A stretch of 64,000 bases of DNA, taken from positions 1 to 64,000 of the forward strand of contig QQUJ01000010.1 in NCBI GenBank assembly GCA_008501635.1, written 5' to 3'. Origin of the DNA: Pseudomonadota bacterium. Lineage in GTDB: Bacteria; Pseudomonadota; Gammaproteobacteria; QQUJ01. The position numbers were made by a program, and so were the translations under genes. The notes below the pieces were generated by a model. That model worked only from the letters and a program-made list of their open reading frames with translations. It was not told the origin of the DNA and did no database searches. This document shows, in pieces, positions 9,100 through 18,273 of the stretch; the stretch's first letter is position 1, and every line of letters begins with the position of its first letter.

Positions 9100-10557
9100 A
9101 TGTCTATCAGGGGATTTCGTTGCAGTTGGTTACTGGCCGTGATGCTGAGCATGGGCGGCTGTGCGATCAACCCGGTCACCGGTGATGCGGATTTCGTGCT
9201 CATGTCGGAGGCAACGGAACGTCAGCTGGGTGCACGCTACCATCAGCAGATTCTTGCCCAGTACGGCGTATACCAGGATGCGCCTGTTCAAGGTCTGATG
9301 GAGAGGGTTGGCCAGCGTCTGGCACGCGTCAGTCACCGCAGTGAGCTCAATTTTCGATTCACGTTGCTCGATTCCCCGGAGGTTAATGCCTTTGCACTCC
9401 CCGGGGGGTATATCTATCTCACGCGTGGCCTTTTGGCTTATTTAGGCAGTGAAGATGAGCTGGCGGCAGTGCTCGGGCATGAGATCGGCCATGTAACAGC
9501 GCGGCATTCGGTGCGACAGCATAGTGCCTCGACGGTAACCGGACTGCTCGGCGCCATCGTTGGCGCGCAAACCGATCCTGGAGGCCAGGAACTGGTGAGT
9601 TTCGCCGGTACTGCGCTGGTCAGAGGTTATGGACGTGATCATGAGCTCGAGGCCGACCGACTTGGCGCGGAGTATCTGGCTGCAGGAGGTTATCAACCCG
9701 AGGCGATGCTCGAGGTTATCCGTGTTCTGAAGAACCAGGAGTTGCACGAGGTACGCCAGGCAAAAGCCGAAGGGCGCCCGGCGCAGGTCTATCATGGACT
9801 TTTTGCGACACACCCCGACAATGATCGCCGCTTGCAGGAGGTGATCGGTGCTGCGCAAACCCTGCGCGCATCCCGAGCCCCGGCGGGGGATGATCTTGGT
9901 TTTTTGCGGGTTCTGGATGGCCTGGTGTTCGGTGACAGCGCGGCGCAAGGTATCGTGCGCAAGCATCGCTACTACCACCGGGAGTTGGGTATCGTCGCGG
10001 TGTTGCCCGAGGGTTGGCGGATCGAGAACAGGCGGAAGCGTCTCATAGCGGTGGCGCCGGGCCGCGATGCTATCGTGCAGCTGGAGACGCTCGCTGTGAA
10101 GGCGGATCGGAGTCCGGTACAGCTGCTGCACGAGCAGATGCGGGGCGCGCGATTCGCGCATGAGTTTGAAATCGCAGGTCACGGCCGGCGAGGACACGGA
10201 GCAACCGTAACCCTGAATACGCCTTTTGGCGTTCGCGATGCCCGGGTGGCGATTGTGATTGTCGGATCCACGGTTTTGCAGATCAGTGCGGCGGTGGATC
10301 CCAGCCCTTGGCCCGGCAACTATGCTGCCGCCATTCGGGAAACGATGTTCAGCCTGCGACCTTTAAGGGACGAAGAGCAACCGCTCGCGGAGGCGCAGCG
10401 ACTGCACCTTATCAGAATCGAAAGTCCGCAATCGATAGCGAGTTTGGCGAAGGAGGCCGATCAGGCTGGCGATATGGCCGACCAGCTGCGCCTCCTTAAC
10501 AAGCTTTATCCTGATAGAGAGCCCAGGGTGGGCCAGTGGCTGAAGGTGATACGGTAA
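9100..10557 (+). CDS. M48-family zinc metalloprotease lipoprotein (BepA-like)
   Basis: 485-residue peptidase. A lipoprotein signal ends in MGGC with Cys21, predicting a lipid anchor in the envelope. The zinc motif HEIGH is at 127-131 and the third ligand Glu is in the ELEADR motif at about 182-187, as in the BepA/LoiP group of outer-membrane quality-control proteases. After the peptidase domain (to about 255) comes a second region that includes LGIVAVLPEGWRIENRRKRL and a short LysM-like tail (SIASLAKEADQAGDM ... RVGQWLKVI). It starts 18 bp after the nuclease gene and both encode envelope proteins, so they may be co-expressed. It lacks the clear TPR array of E. coli BepA. Confidence 0.88.
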   Translation: MSIRGFRCSWLLAVMLSMGGCAINPVTGDADFVLMSEATERQLGARYHQQILAQYGVYQDAPVQGLMERVGQRLARVSHRSELNFRFTLLDSPEVNAFALPGGYIYLTRGLLAYLGSEDELAAVLGHEIGHVTARHSVRQHSASTVTGLLGAIVGAQTDPGGQELVSFAGTALVRGYGRDHELEADRLGAEYLAAGGYQPEAMLEVIRVLKNQELHEVRQAKAEGRPAQVYHGLFATHPDNDRRLQEVIGAAQTLRASRAPAGDDLGFLRVLDGLVFGDSAAQGIVRKHRYYHRELGIVAVLPEGWRIENRRKRLIAVAPGRDAIVQLETLAVKADRSPVQLLHEQMRGARFAHEFEIAGHGRRGHGATVTLNTPFGVRDARVAIVIVGSTVLQISAAVDPSPWPGNYAAAIRETMFSLRPLRDEEQPLAEAQRLHLIRIESPQSIASLAKEADQAGDMADQLRLLNKLYPDREPRVGQWLKVIR

Positions 10558-10632
10558 CCCGTAGTTCCGGGTTGCGACGTAGCTTTCAAGATCAGTGGCT
10601 TAGGGCGTCGATCCGGACCCGATACAAAAAGT

Positions 10633-10662
10633 TAATGACTCTATTCGCGCCTGTTATATAAT
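10633..10662 (+). promoter_or_regulatory. Candidate promoter upstream of gltA
   Basis: A perfect TATAAT at 10657-10662 sits in an AT-rich patch (TTATATAATCC) about 190 bp before gltA. The matching -35 (TAATGA/AATGAC around 10633-10639) is weak. The rest of the 295-bp gap (10558-10852) shows no gene. The long leader leaves room for regulation of citrate synthase. Confidence 0.45.
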
Positions 10663-10852
10663 CCGCTACTTTCTGTATCAGCATCTTTCTGCAGTCGCAT
10701 CGGTTTGTGGCTGTAATCGGCGACCCAACCCCATCGTCCCGTAGAACCGCAAGCAGGCGGAGGGGTGCGCGACCGCATAGCTGCCGGAGGGCGCCTGGCA
10801 TGGCGAAGTACTTCGGCGGCCATTGAGCTTTAGCAACGAGGAGGTATCCCGG

Positions 10853-12151
10853 ATGACAAATCGTACCGTCACGGTCACCGATAATGGCAATGGCAAGAGT
10901 GTTGAGCTACCGATCTACACCCCCACGCATGGTAACGAGACAGTGGACGTTTCCAGGCTACCCAAGGAACTCGACTATTTCACCTACGATCCTGGCTTCG
11001 TTGCCACTGCCAGCTGCCGCAGCAGTATCACCTATATCGATGGCGATGTGGGGACGCTCCTGTATCGCGGCTATCCCATAGAGCAGTTGGCTGCCAAGAG
11101 CTCGTTTCTCGAAGTGGCCTATTTGCTGCTCAACGGCGAACTGCCTACCAAGGACGAGTACGAATCTTTCTCCCATCTTATTAGTCGTCACACGATGATC
11201 AATGAAACCCTGAAGAATTTCTTCCACGGTTTCCATCACGATGCTCACCCGATGGCGATGATGTGCGGGGTGGTGGGCTCGCTTTCGGCCTTTTACCACG
11301 ATCATACGGATTACAATAATCCGTATGATCGCAAGATAGCGGCTCACCGTTTGATCGCGAAAATGCCCACCATCGCAGCGGCGTGCTACAAGCACAGTGT
11401 CGGCGAACCACTGGTGTATCCGCGCAACGACCTGAGCTACTGCGGGAGCTTCATAAACATGATGTTCTCGGTCCCGTGCGAGCCCTATGAGGTGGACCCG
11501 GTCGTGGAGCGTGCCATGGATATTCTGTTTATCCTCCACGCCGATCATGAACAGAACGCCTCGACTTCGACGGTGCGTCTCACCGGTAGCTCGGGTGCCA
11601 ATCCCTTTGCCTGTATTTCCGCCGGCATCGCTTCGCTGTGGGGGCCGTCCCATGGCGGTGCCAACGAAGCGGTACTGCGTATGCTGAATCAGATCGGCGA
11701 TGTGAAGAACATCGACAAGTATGTCGCCAAGGCCAAGGACAAGGACGATCCGTTCCGCCTGATGGGCTTTGGCCACCGCGTTTACAAGAATTATGATCCT
11801 CGCGCCGCCGTGATCCGCGAGTACTGCCACGAAGTGCTCAAGAAGCTGGGTGTGCGGAATGAACCTTTGTTGGAGATCGCCATGCGTCTCGAAGAGGTTG
11901 CTTTGGAGGACGAGTATTTCGTGCAACGCAAGCTCTACCCCAACGTCGATTTCTATACCGGCATTATCTATAAGGCCCTGGGTGTTCCTACCACCATGTT
12001 TACGGTCATGTTCGCCATTGCCCGTACCGCAGGTTGGATTTCGCACTGGCTCGAAATGGTCGCGGATCCGGAGTTCCGCATCGGTCGTCCGCGTCAGCTC
12101 TATACCGGCGCCGCCAAACGCGATTACGTGCCGGTAGAAAAGCGCAGCTAA
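10853..12151 (+). CDS. gltA: Citrate synthase (type II, hexameric)
   Basis: 432-residue citrate synthase, condensing oxaloacetate and acetyl-CoA at the entry to the citric acid cycle. The length and the N-terminal extension ([20 protein letters not shown]) fit the hexameric NADH-sensitive type of Gram-negative bacteria. Active-site blocks: [31 protein letters not shown] and [14 protein letters not shown], supplying the catalytic His/His/Asp set. The start is set at MTNRTVTV because AGGAGGT lies 8 bp before it; an in-frame upstream ATG at 10823 lacks this. The gene is monocistronic, ending in a strong terminator 34 bp beyond its stop. Confidence 0.97.
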   Translation: MTNRTVTVTDNGNGKSVELPIYTPTHGNETVDVSRLPKELDYFTYDPGFVATASCRSSITYIDGDVGTLLYRGYPIEQLAAKSSFLEVAYLLLNGELPTKDEYESFSHLISRHTMINETLKNFFHGFHHDAHPMAMMCGVVGSLSAFYHDHTDYNNPYDRKIAAHRLIAKMPTIAAACYKHSVGEPLVYPRNDLSYCGSFINMMFSVPCEPYEVDPVVERAMDILFILHADHEQNASTSTVRLTGSSGANPFACISAGIASLWGPSHGGANEAVLRMLNQIGDVKNIDKYVAKAKDKDDPFRLMGFGHRVYKNYDPRAAVIREYCHEVLKKLGVRNEPLLEIAMRLEEVALEDEYFVQRKLYPNVDFYTGIIYKALGVPTTMFTVMFAIARTAGWISHWLEMVADPEFRIGRPRQLYTGAAKRDYVPVEKRS

Positions 12152-12184
12152 GCTCACTGTTGCGGGCAAAGGAGTACGACAAGG

Positions 12185-12213
12185 CCGATGGCATCATAGC
12201 CATCGGTTTTTTT
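12185..12213 (+). terminator. Intrinsic terminator of gltA
   Basis: CCGATGGC (12185-12192), loop ATCATA, GCCATCGG (12199-12206), then seven Ts. The T tract reaches the stop codon of the convergent minus-strand gene. Confidence 0.9.
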
Positions 12214-12818
12214 CAGGTATCCAACAGCTCGGCCAGTTTGTCACGACTGGCGCGTTGCATGGGGCGTTGTTCGACCGGGCAGCGAGGGGCTTGTCGGCAG
12301 CCATCGATGGGGAAGACCGTCAACTCGGTTGCATAGTCACCGCTATGGAAGCGAAATGCGGGATAGGAACAGATCTGGCCGCCGATCTGCCAGCGTCGTT
12401 CACTGGTTTGATAGGGGATACGCTGTTCCATTAGAAAGATGGCGACCTCTTCGGGTACATCGGAAAAGAGGTGAAGTTCTATCACGGAATGACGATCGGC
12501 GGTTCCGCGTAGCACCGGACCAACGATGCGCGGTGCGTAGCAGGCGAACAGATCCATCAGCTGTAAGGATGTCTGCCGTATCAGCAGCAACTCATGGGGT
12601 TGCACGTCTGTTTTGAACAGCCGCTGATGGGTAATCAGTGCAGATTCTATTTCCGAGTTTTTAGGCAGATGGCCGCGTTCTATGATGCCCAGACGTTCGG
12701 CGGCTTTGAGTTTGGCAGCGTGATAGTCGCGTGTGCCCTCTTCAGCAAGAATGCGCGCAGCTTCCTGTGCGATGCTCAGCCGGAGCCGTTGATTGTTGGG
12801 TGATGAGTGTGCAGGCAT
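12213..12818 (-). CDS. Hypothetical protein, possibly nucleotidyltransferase-like
   Basis: 201-residue cytoplasmic protein starting MPAHSSPNNQRLRLSIAQEAARI; an upstream in-frame start at 12884 would overlap mrcA and is less likely. It has an N-terminal helical region with the run SIAQEAARILAEEGTRDYHAAK, seen in several gammaproteobacterial hypotheticals. A middle segment, RIVGPVLRGTADRHSVIELHLF, has the look of a nucleotidyltransferase-type strand-turn. The classical GSxxxG/DxD motif is not evident, so activity should not be assumed. It lies 13 bp after mrcA on the same strand and is probably co-transcribed. No strong ribosome site precedes the chosen ATG. Confidence 0.6.
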   Translation of the reverse strand: MPAHSSPNNQRLRLSIAQEAARILAEEGTRDYHAAKLKAAERLGIIERGHLPKNSEIESALITHQRLFKTDVQPHELLLIRQTSLQLMDLFACYAPRIVGPVLRGTADRHSVIELHLFSDVPEEVAIFLMEQRIPYQTSERRWQIGGQICSYPAFRFHSGDYATELTVFPIDGCRQAPRCPVEQRPMQRASRDKLAELLDT

Positions 12819-12831
12819 GAGGAGCGATACT

Positions 12832-15288
12832 CTAGAACAACTGCTCTGAAACCTCCCGCTGTGGTGTGCGCTGGGGGGTATCACTGTGTTGGGTGGTTGT
12901 CACCGTTTCCGGTGCGCGCTCTGGTAACTGACCTTCGCTGAACAGCTCGAAGACAGCGTTGGGTGCATTGGCTCTCGCAAGCAAACCCGTTTCCGCGTCT
13001 ATGCGCGCGCTGATCAACCCCGGGGGTTGCTCAAGAACAGCTTCGGGAGTATTGGCCAGGGCACGCTCCATGAAACGGATCCAAATCGGGAGTGCGGCCC
13101 GGCTGCCGGTTTCACGCTCGCCCAAAGAGCGGACGTTGTCGTAGCCTACCCAGGCAATGGCGACACGATGGGCGTTGAAGCCGCTGAACCACGCATCGTG
13201 TTGATCATTGGTGGTGCCGGTCTTGCCGGCAATATCGGAACGCCCGAGCGCCAGGGCCCGTCGCCCGGTACCGCGGCGAATCACATCGCGCATCATGGTG
13301 TACATCAGGTAGGCGTTCTGTGCATCCAGCACCCGCGGTGCGAGGCGGGGCTGGTCTGCCTCAGCGGCGGCTTCAGGCGCAGCGCTCGGCGGGAGCGGTT
13401 GAGGTGCCTGCGAATCGGTTGCTGCGCGCCTGGCTTCGCACTCTTCGCAAACGATCGGCGGATCAGCCTCGAACAGAGGATTCCCATCCATGTCCTCGAT
13501 TCTTTGAATAAAGAAGGGTTCGATTTTGTAGCCGCCGTTGGCAAATACGGTGTACGCCGTAGCGAGTTCCAACGGGGTAACGGTTGCGCTACCCAGCGCC
13601 AGCGATAGATCTCGGGGCAATCGGTCGACAGGCAATCCGAACTTTTGAAGGTGTCGAATCGCCGGTCCGACACCAATCGACTGCAGCACACGTATCGAAA
13701 CCAGGTTGCGTGAATTGACCAGGGCCTCGCGGAGTCGTGTCGGGCCATAGAACCGGCCGCTGTAGTTCTCCGGCCGCCACGTGGTCTCCAGCGCTGGATC
13801 ATCAACCACCACGGGGGCATCATTGAAGATGCTCGCCGCCGTGTACCCTTCGGCGAGTGCCGCCGAATAGATGAACGGCTTGAGACTGGAGCCAGGCTGG
13901 CGCTCGGCCTGGACCGCGCGATTGAATTTGCTGCGTGCGAAATCGAAACCGCCCACGAGTGCGGTTATCGCACCGTCGCGCGGTGCTATCGCTATCAGCG
14001 CGCCCTCGACTTCAGGGATCGAAGCCAGCACCCAGGTATCCCCGGTGCGTTGCAGGCGAATCACGTCACCGGGACTCAACACCTCTGCTGCAGAAAGGGT
14101 GGCGTCATCCTTGGCGCGCCGGCCGGCCTTGGGGTGAGCCCATTCGATGCCACTCCACCCGAGCTCGGCATAAGTGCGATTCCCGAGATAGACGGAGGCA
14201 CTCTTGCCTTCGACGCCAACGACGATGGCCGGAACAAGTTCACCAAGCACCGGGGTTTCGTTGAGGATTTGATCCCAGCCCGCCTCGTTGGATTCTCCCT
14301 CCCACGTGAGTTTCCTCTCCGCGCCTCGATATCCCTGGCGTCGATCGTATTCCAGGAGTGATTCACGCAGCGCAGAAACGGCGGCCTTCTGTTCGACCGG
14401 ATCCAGCGTGGTGATTACACGGTAGCCGCTGACGTAGGCGTCCTCGCCATACCGGGCTACCATTTCGGCGCGAACCATCTCGGCGACGTAAGCGGCGCTT
14501 GCCTCGACCACAAGCCCGTGGGAGCGAGCGTCGTCGATCTGGTTGCTGGCGTGTTGGTACTCCTCTTCGCTGATGTGGCCCAGGCTTCGCATACGCCCCA
14601 GCACATAGTTGCGGCGTTGGGTGGCGCGTTCGGGGTCGGCAATCGGGTTGTATCGGGAGGGGGCCTTGGGCAGGCCGGCGATCATCGCGACCTGCGCCAG
14701 GCTGAGATCCCCGGTTTTCACGCCGTAGTAGACCTGTGCTGCGGCTCCGACGCCGTAGGCACGACTGCCAAGGTAGATCTTATTTAGATAGAGTTCGAGT
14801 ATCTCCTCTTTGCTAAGCTCCCTTTCAATCTTTAGAGCAAGAAATATCTCTTTGATTTTACGGAGAAATGTCTTCTCAGATGAGAGGAAAAAATTGCGTG
14901 CCACCTGCATGGTTATGGTACTTCCCCCCTGGCGTTTCTCACCGGTGGCGATAAGTTGAAGCGCTGCCCGGACAATGCCGTGATAGTCCACGCCGGGGTG
15001 TTGAAAGAAGCGGTCGTCCTCGGCGGCGAGGAAGGCATTGATCATTGGCCGGGGAATTTCACTTAATGCCAGTGGAGAGCGGCGCTTCTCCCCGAATTCG
15101 GCGATGAGCCCCCCATCCCGAGTGAAGACGCGCAGGGGAACCTGGAGGCGAACCTCCTTCAAACTCTCAATAGGAGGGAGTTGCGGGGCGATATACAGAT
15201 ATGTCGCCCCGGTACCGATGACGCCTATTATAAAAGTGGCGAAGGCGCCGATAAGACCCAGGCGCAGCAAGCGAAGAGCGGTTTTCAT
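12832..15288 (-). CDS. mrcA: Penicillin-binding protein 1A, bifunctional peptidoglycan synthase
   Basis: 818-residue class A PBP that polymerises glycan strands and cross-links peptides in the periplasm. An N-terminal membrane anchor (about 10-35) is followed by the GT51 glycosyltransferase with EDDRFFQHPGVD (catalytic Glu90) and GGSTITMQVARN (121-132), an OB-fold domain (about 320-430), and the transpeptidase with SSLK (Ser467/Lys470), SRN (526-528) and KTGTT (689-693). An Ala/Pro-rich insert with a CEEC pair lies at about 614-650. Length is typical of PBP1A. It diverges from pilM across 179 bp, the common order in Pseudomonas and relatives. Confidence 0.96.
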   Translation of the reverse strand: MKTALRLLRLGLIGAFATFIIGVIGTGATYLYIAPQLPPIESLKEVRLQVPLRVFTRDGGLIAEFGEKRRSPLALSEIPRPMINAFLAAEDDRFFQHPGVDYHGIVRAALQLIATGEKRQGGSTITMQVARNFFLSSEKTFLRKIKEIFLALKIERELSKEEILELYLNKIYLGSRAYGVGAAAQVYYGVKTGDLSLAQVAMIAGLPKAPSRYNPIADPERATQRRNYVLGRMRSLGHISEEEYQHASNQIDDARSHGLVVEASAAYVAEMVRAEMVARYGEDAYVSGYRVITTLDPVEQKAAVSALRESLLEYDRRQGYRGAERKLTWEGESNEAGWDQILNETPVLGELVPAIVVGVEGKSASVYLGNRTYAELGWSGIEWAHPKAGRRAKDDATLSAAEVLSPGDVIRLQRTGDTWVLASIPEVEGALIAIAPRDGAITALVGGFDFARSKFNRAVQAERQPGSSLKPFIYSAALAEGYTAASIFNDAPVVVDDPALETTWRPENYSGRFYGPTRLREALVNSRNLVSIRVLQSIGVGPAIRHLQKFGLPVDRLPRDLSLALGSATVTPLELATAYTVFANGGYKIEPFFIQRIEDMDGNPLFEADPPIVCEECEARRAATDSQAPQPLPPSAAPEAAAEADQPRLAPRVLDAQNAYLMYTMMRDVIRRGTGRRALALGRSDIAGKTGTTNDQHDAWFSGFNAHRVAIAWVGYDNVRSLGERETGSRAALPIWIRFMERALANTPEAVLEQPPGLISARIDAETGLLARANAPNAVFELFSEGQLPERAPETVTTTQHSDTPQRTPQREVSEQLF

Positions 15289-15420
15289 GAAAAGAGTATT
15301 TAGGAGAGATCCATCTGGGAAGTACGGTTAAGAACAAGTATACGGTTTAACCAATTGTGACATGAACCGTATTTCCTTCGCTCATTTATTGATATATAGT
15401 TGACCGTGGTATTTAATGTA

Positions 15421-15440
15421 ACAGGGCATATAATCCCTGT
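15421..15440 (+). promoter_or_regulatory. Inverted repeat around a TATAAT before pilM
   Basis: ACAGGG (15421-15426) and CCCTGT (15435-15440) form a perfect 6-bp inverted repeat that encloses CATATAAT. A TTGACC lies upstream at 15400-15405, but 23 bp from the TATAAT, too far for an ordinary sigma-70 pair. This is the likely pilMNOPQ promoter region. A protein bound to the repeat would cover the -10 element. Confidence 0.4.
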
Positions 15441-15455
15441 AACCGTCGAATTTAA

Positions 15456-16535
<1,080 letters not shown>

Positions 16536-16536
16536 T

Positions 16537-17106
16537 ATGGCAAGAATCAACCTACTTCCATGGCGCGAAGAAGCCCGCAAAGCCAGACAGAAGCAGTTCG
16601 CGTTTATTGCGGCTGGGACCGCGGTTTTCGCCGGCCTTGTACTTGTCTACGTGCACATATTCATCAGTGGTCTGATTGAAGACCAGAACAGACGTAATAC
16701 GTTTCTTGAAGAGCAGATACGCATTGTCGATCAACAGATACTCGAGATTAGAGAACTGGAGAAAACAAAAGCGAATCTCCTGGCACGAATGAAGATAATC
16801 CAAGAGCTGCAACGCAGTCGCCCGCAGATCGTTCACCTTTTTGATGATTTGGTTAAAACACTACCAGACGGAGTATATCTCAACAAAATAAGCCAGAAGG
16901 GCCCGGAATTGACGCTGGAGGGAATTGCCCAATCGAATGCGCGGGTATCGGCGTATATGCGTAACGTCGACAAGTCGGAGTGGCTGCAGAATCCACGTTT
17001 GGAGATCATTCAGACCACCGGAGAAAATCGTGAGCGTGCTGCTAGCTTCAAGCTACATCTAAAGCAGACGATAATTGCTGAAGAGCAGGCGGAGGACGCC
17101 AAATGA
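16537..17106 (+). CDS. pilN: Type IV pilus assembly protein PilN
   Basis: 189-residue inner-membrane protein. The conserved N-terminus ARINLLPWREEARKARQKQF is the cytoplasmic PilM-binding peptide. One membrane span follows (about 24-44), then a coiled coil (about 47-85) and a periplasmic ferredoxin-like domain. It pairs with PilO to couple the inner-membrane platform to PilP and the PilQ secretin. It starts 1 bp after the pilM stop, and its own stop overlaps pilO (ATGA). Confidence 0.95.
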   Translation: MARINLLPWREEARKARQKQFAFIAAGTAVFAGLVLVYVHIFISGLIEDQNRRNTFLEEQIRIVDQQILEIRELEKTKANLLARMKIIQELQRSRPQIVHLFDDLVKTLPDGVYLNKISQKGPELTLEGIAQSNARVSAYMRNVDKSEWLQNPRLEIIQTTGENRERAASFKLHLKQTIIAEEQAEDAK

Positions 17107-17702
17107 AGATGCCTGACCTCAGTAAACTTAATGAGTTGGATTTTAAAGACATTGGCAATTGGCCCGTTGCCGGTCGGGCAATCGTCATTGTGTTGATGTT
17201 CGGGGCACTGCTTTTTGCCGGTTACTGGTTTCACAATAAGGATCAGCTTGTTGAGCTCGATAGCGCTAAAGCAAGAGAGTCTGGGCTGAAGCAAACTTTT
17301 GAATCGAAGCAGAGCAAGGCGGCAAATCTGCAGCTCTACAAAGAACAGCTCGAAGTGATGAAACAATCGTTCGGCGCGATGTTAAGACAATTGCCCGACA
17401 AAACCGAGGTTGCCGATCTGCTGGTCGATGTTTCACAAACCGGCTTAGCCAACGGTTTGGAATTTGAGCTCTTCAAACCAAGCGGTGAGCAACCGCGTGA
17501 GTTTTATGCCGAACTGCCGATTGAACTCCGAGTAGTGGGCACCTATCACGAGTTTGGCGGCTTTGTTAGCGGCCTGGCAGCGCTCCCACGTATTGTCACT
17601 ATCCACGATATTACGATTACGCCTGACGAGAAAGATAGTACGAGATTGGCCATGCAGGCCACCGCCAAAACGTACCGGTATCTAGAGGAGGAGACCAAAT
17701 GA
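17103..17702 (+). CDS. pilO: Type IV pilus assembly protein PilO
   Basis: 199-residue partner of PilN. A short cytoplasmic tail, one membrane span (about 22-40, VIVLMFGALLFAGYWF), a periplasmic coiled coil (about 46-90) with the family motif LEVMKQSFGAMLRQLPDKTEV, and a ferredoxin-like domain with ELPIELRVVGTYHEFGGFVSGLAALPRIV. The ATG overlaps the pilN stop and its stop overlaps pilP, so pilNOP are translationally coupled. Confidence 0.95.
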   Translation: MKMPDLSKLNELDFKDIGNWPVAGRAIVIVLMFGALLFAGYWFHNKDQLVELDSAKARESGLKQTFESKQSKAANLQLYKEQLEVMKQSFGAMLRQLPDKTEVADLLVDVSQTGLANGLEFELFKPSGEQPREFYAELPIELRVVGTYHEFGGFVSGLAALPRIVTIHDITITPDEKDSTRLAMQATAKTYRYLEEETK

Positions 17703-18250
17703 CCGTTCGTACTGGTCTCCGTATTGGCCATATTTGTCTGGTGTCCATTGTTGCTCTGGGATTGGCCGCGTGCGAATCGGCGGAGTTAAATGATTTGCGA
17801 GAGTATGTCGCGCAAGTCAAGGCGCGTAATCCTGGAAGAATAGATCCGTTACCCGAAGTACAGATTTATCAGAGCCATAGTTACTCAGTGGCCGATCTCC
17901 GTGATCCCTTCAGCAAGCCACAGACGCGCCAACAGGAAGCGGAACGCCAGTCCGCTTCTGTCGGAGGGATCTCCCCGGACTTCAACAGGCCTCGCGAGTT
18001 GCTCGAAGAGTATCCTCTCGATTCGCTGCGCATGGTGGGTACCCTGGAACGTGAACAAAAGGTCTGGGCCATCGTTAAAGCCAATGACGGAACCATACAT
18101 CGTGTAGTCGGGGGGAATTACATGGGCCAGAACCACGGCAAAATAGTACGTATTTCGGACAATCAGGTCGAGCTTACAGAAATCATACCGGATGGGGCTG
18201 GAGGTTGGCAGGAACGTAACGCCGCCCTCGCGCTTGGTGGGGATCAATAA
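17699..18250 (+). CDS. pilP: Type IV pilus lipoprotein PilP
   Basis: 183-residue lipoprotein, with the signal peptide ending LAAC (Cys25 as lipid-anchor residue). A disordered linker is followed by a beta-rich C-terminal domain with DSLRMVGTLEREQKVWAIVKAN and HRVVGGNYMGQNHGKI, typical of PilP. It bridges the PilN/PilO heterodimer to the PilQ secretin in the periplasm. Confidence 0.95.
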   Translation: MTVRTGLRIGHICLVSIVALGLAACESAELNDLREYVAQVKARNPGRIDPLPEVQIYQSHSYSVADLRDPFSKPQTRQQEAERQSASVGGISPDFNRPRELLEEYPLDSLRMVGTLEREQKVWAIVKANDGTIHRVVGGNYMGQNHGKIVRISDNQVELTEIIPDGAGGWQERNAALALGGDQ

Positions 18251-18273
18251 ACAGGTCCCCAAGGGAGACAATA

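Noticed and set aside
13435-13450. CEEC pair in PBP1A as a novel metal site
   Set aside because: Cys pairs in this low-complexity insert occur in other gammaproteobacterial PBP1A proteins as far as I recall; nothing else supports a special function.
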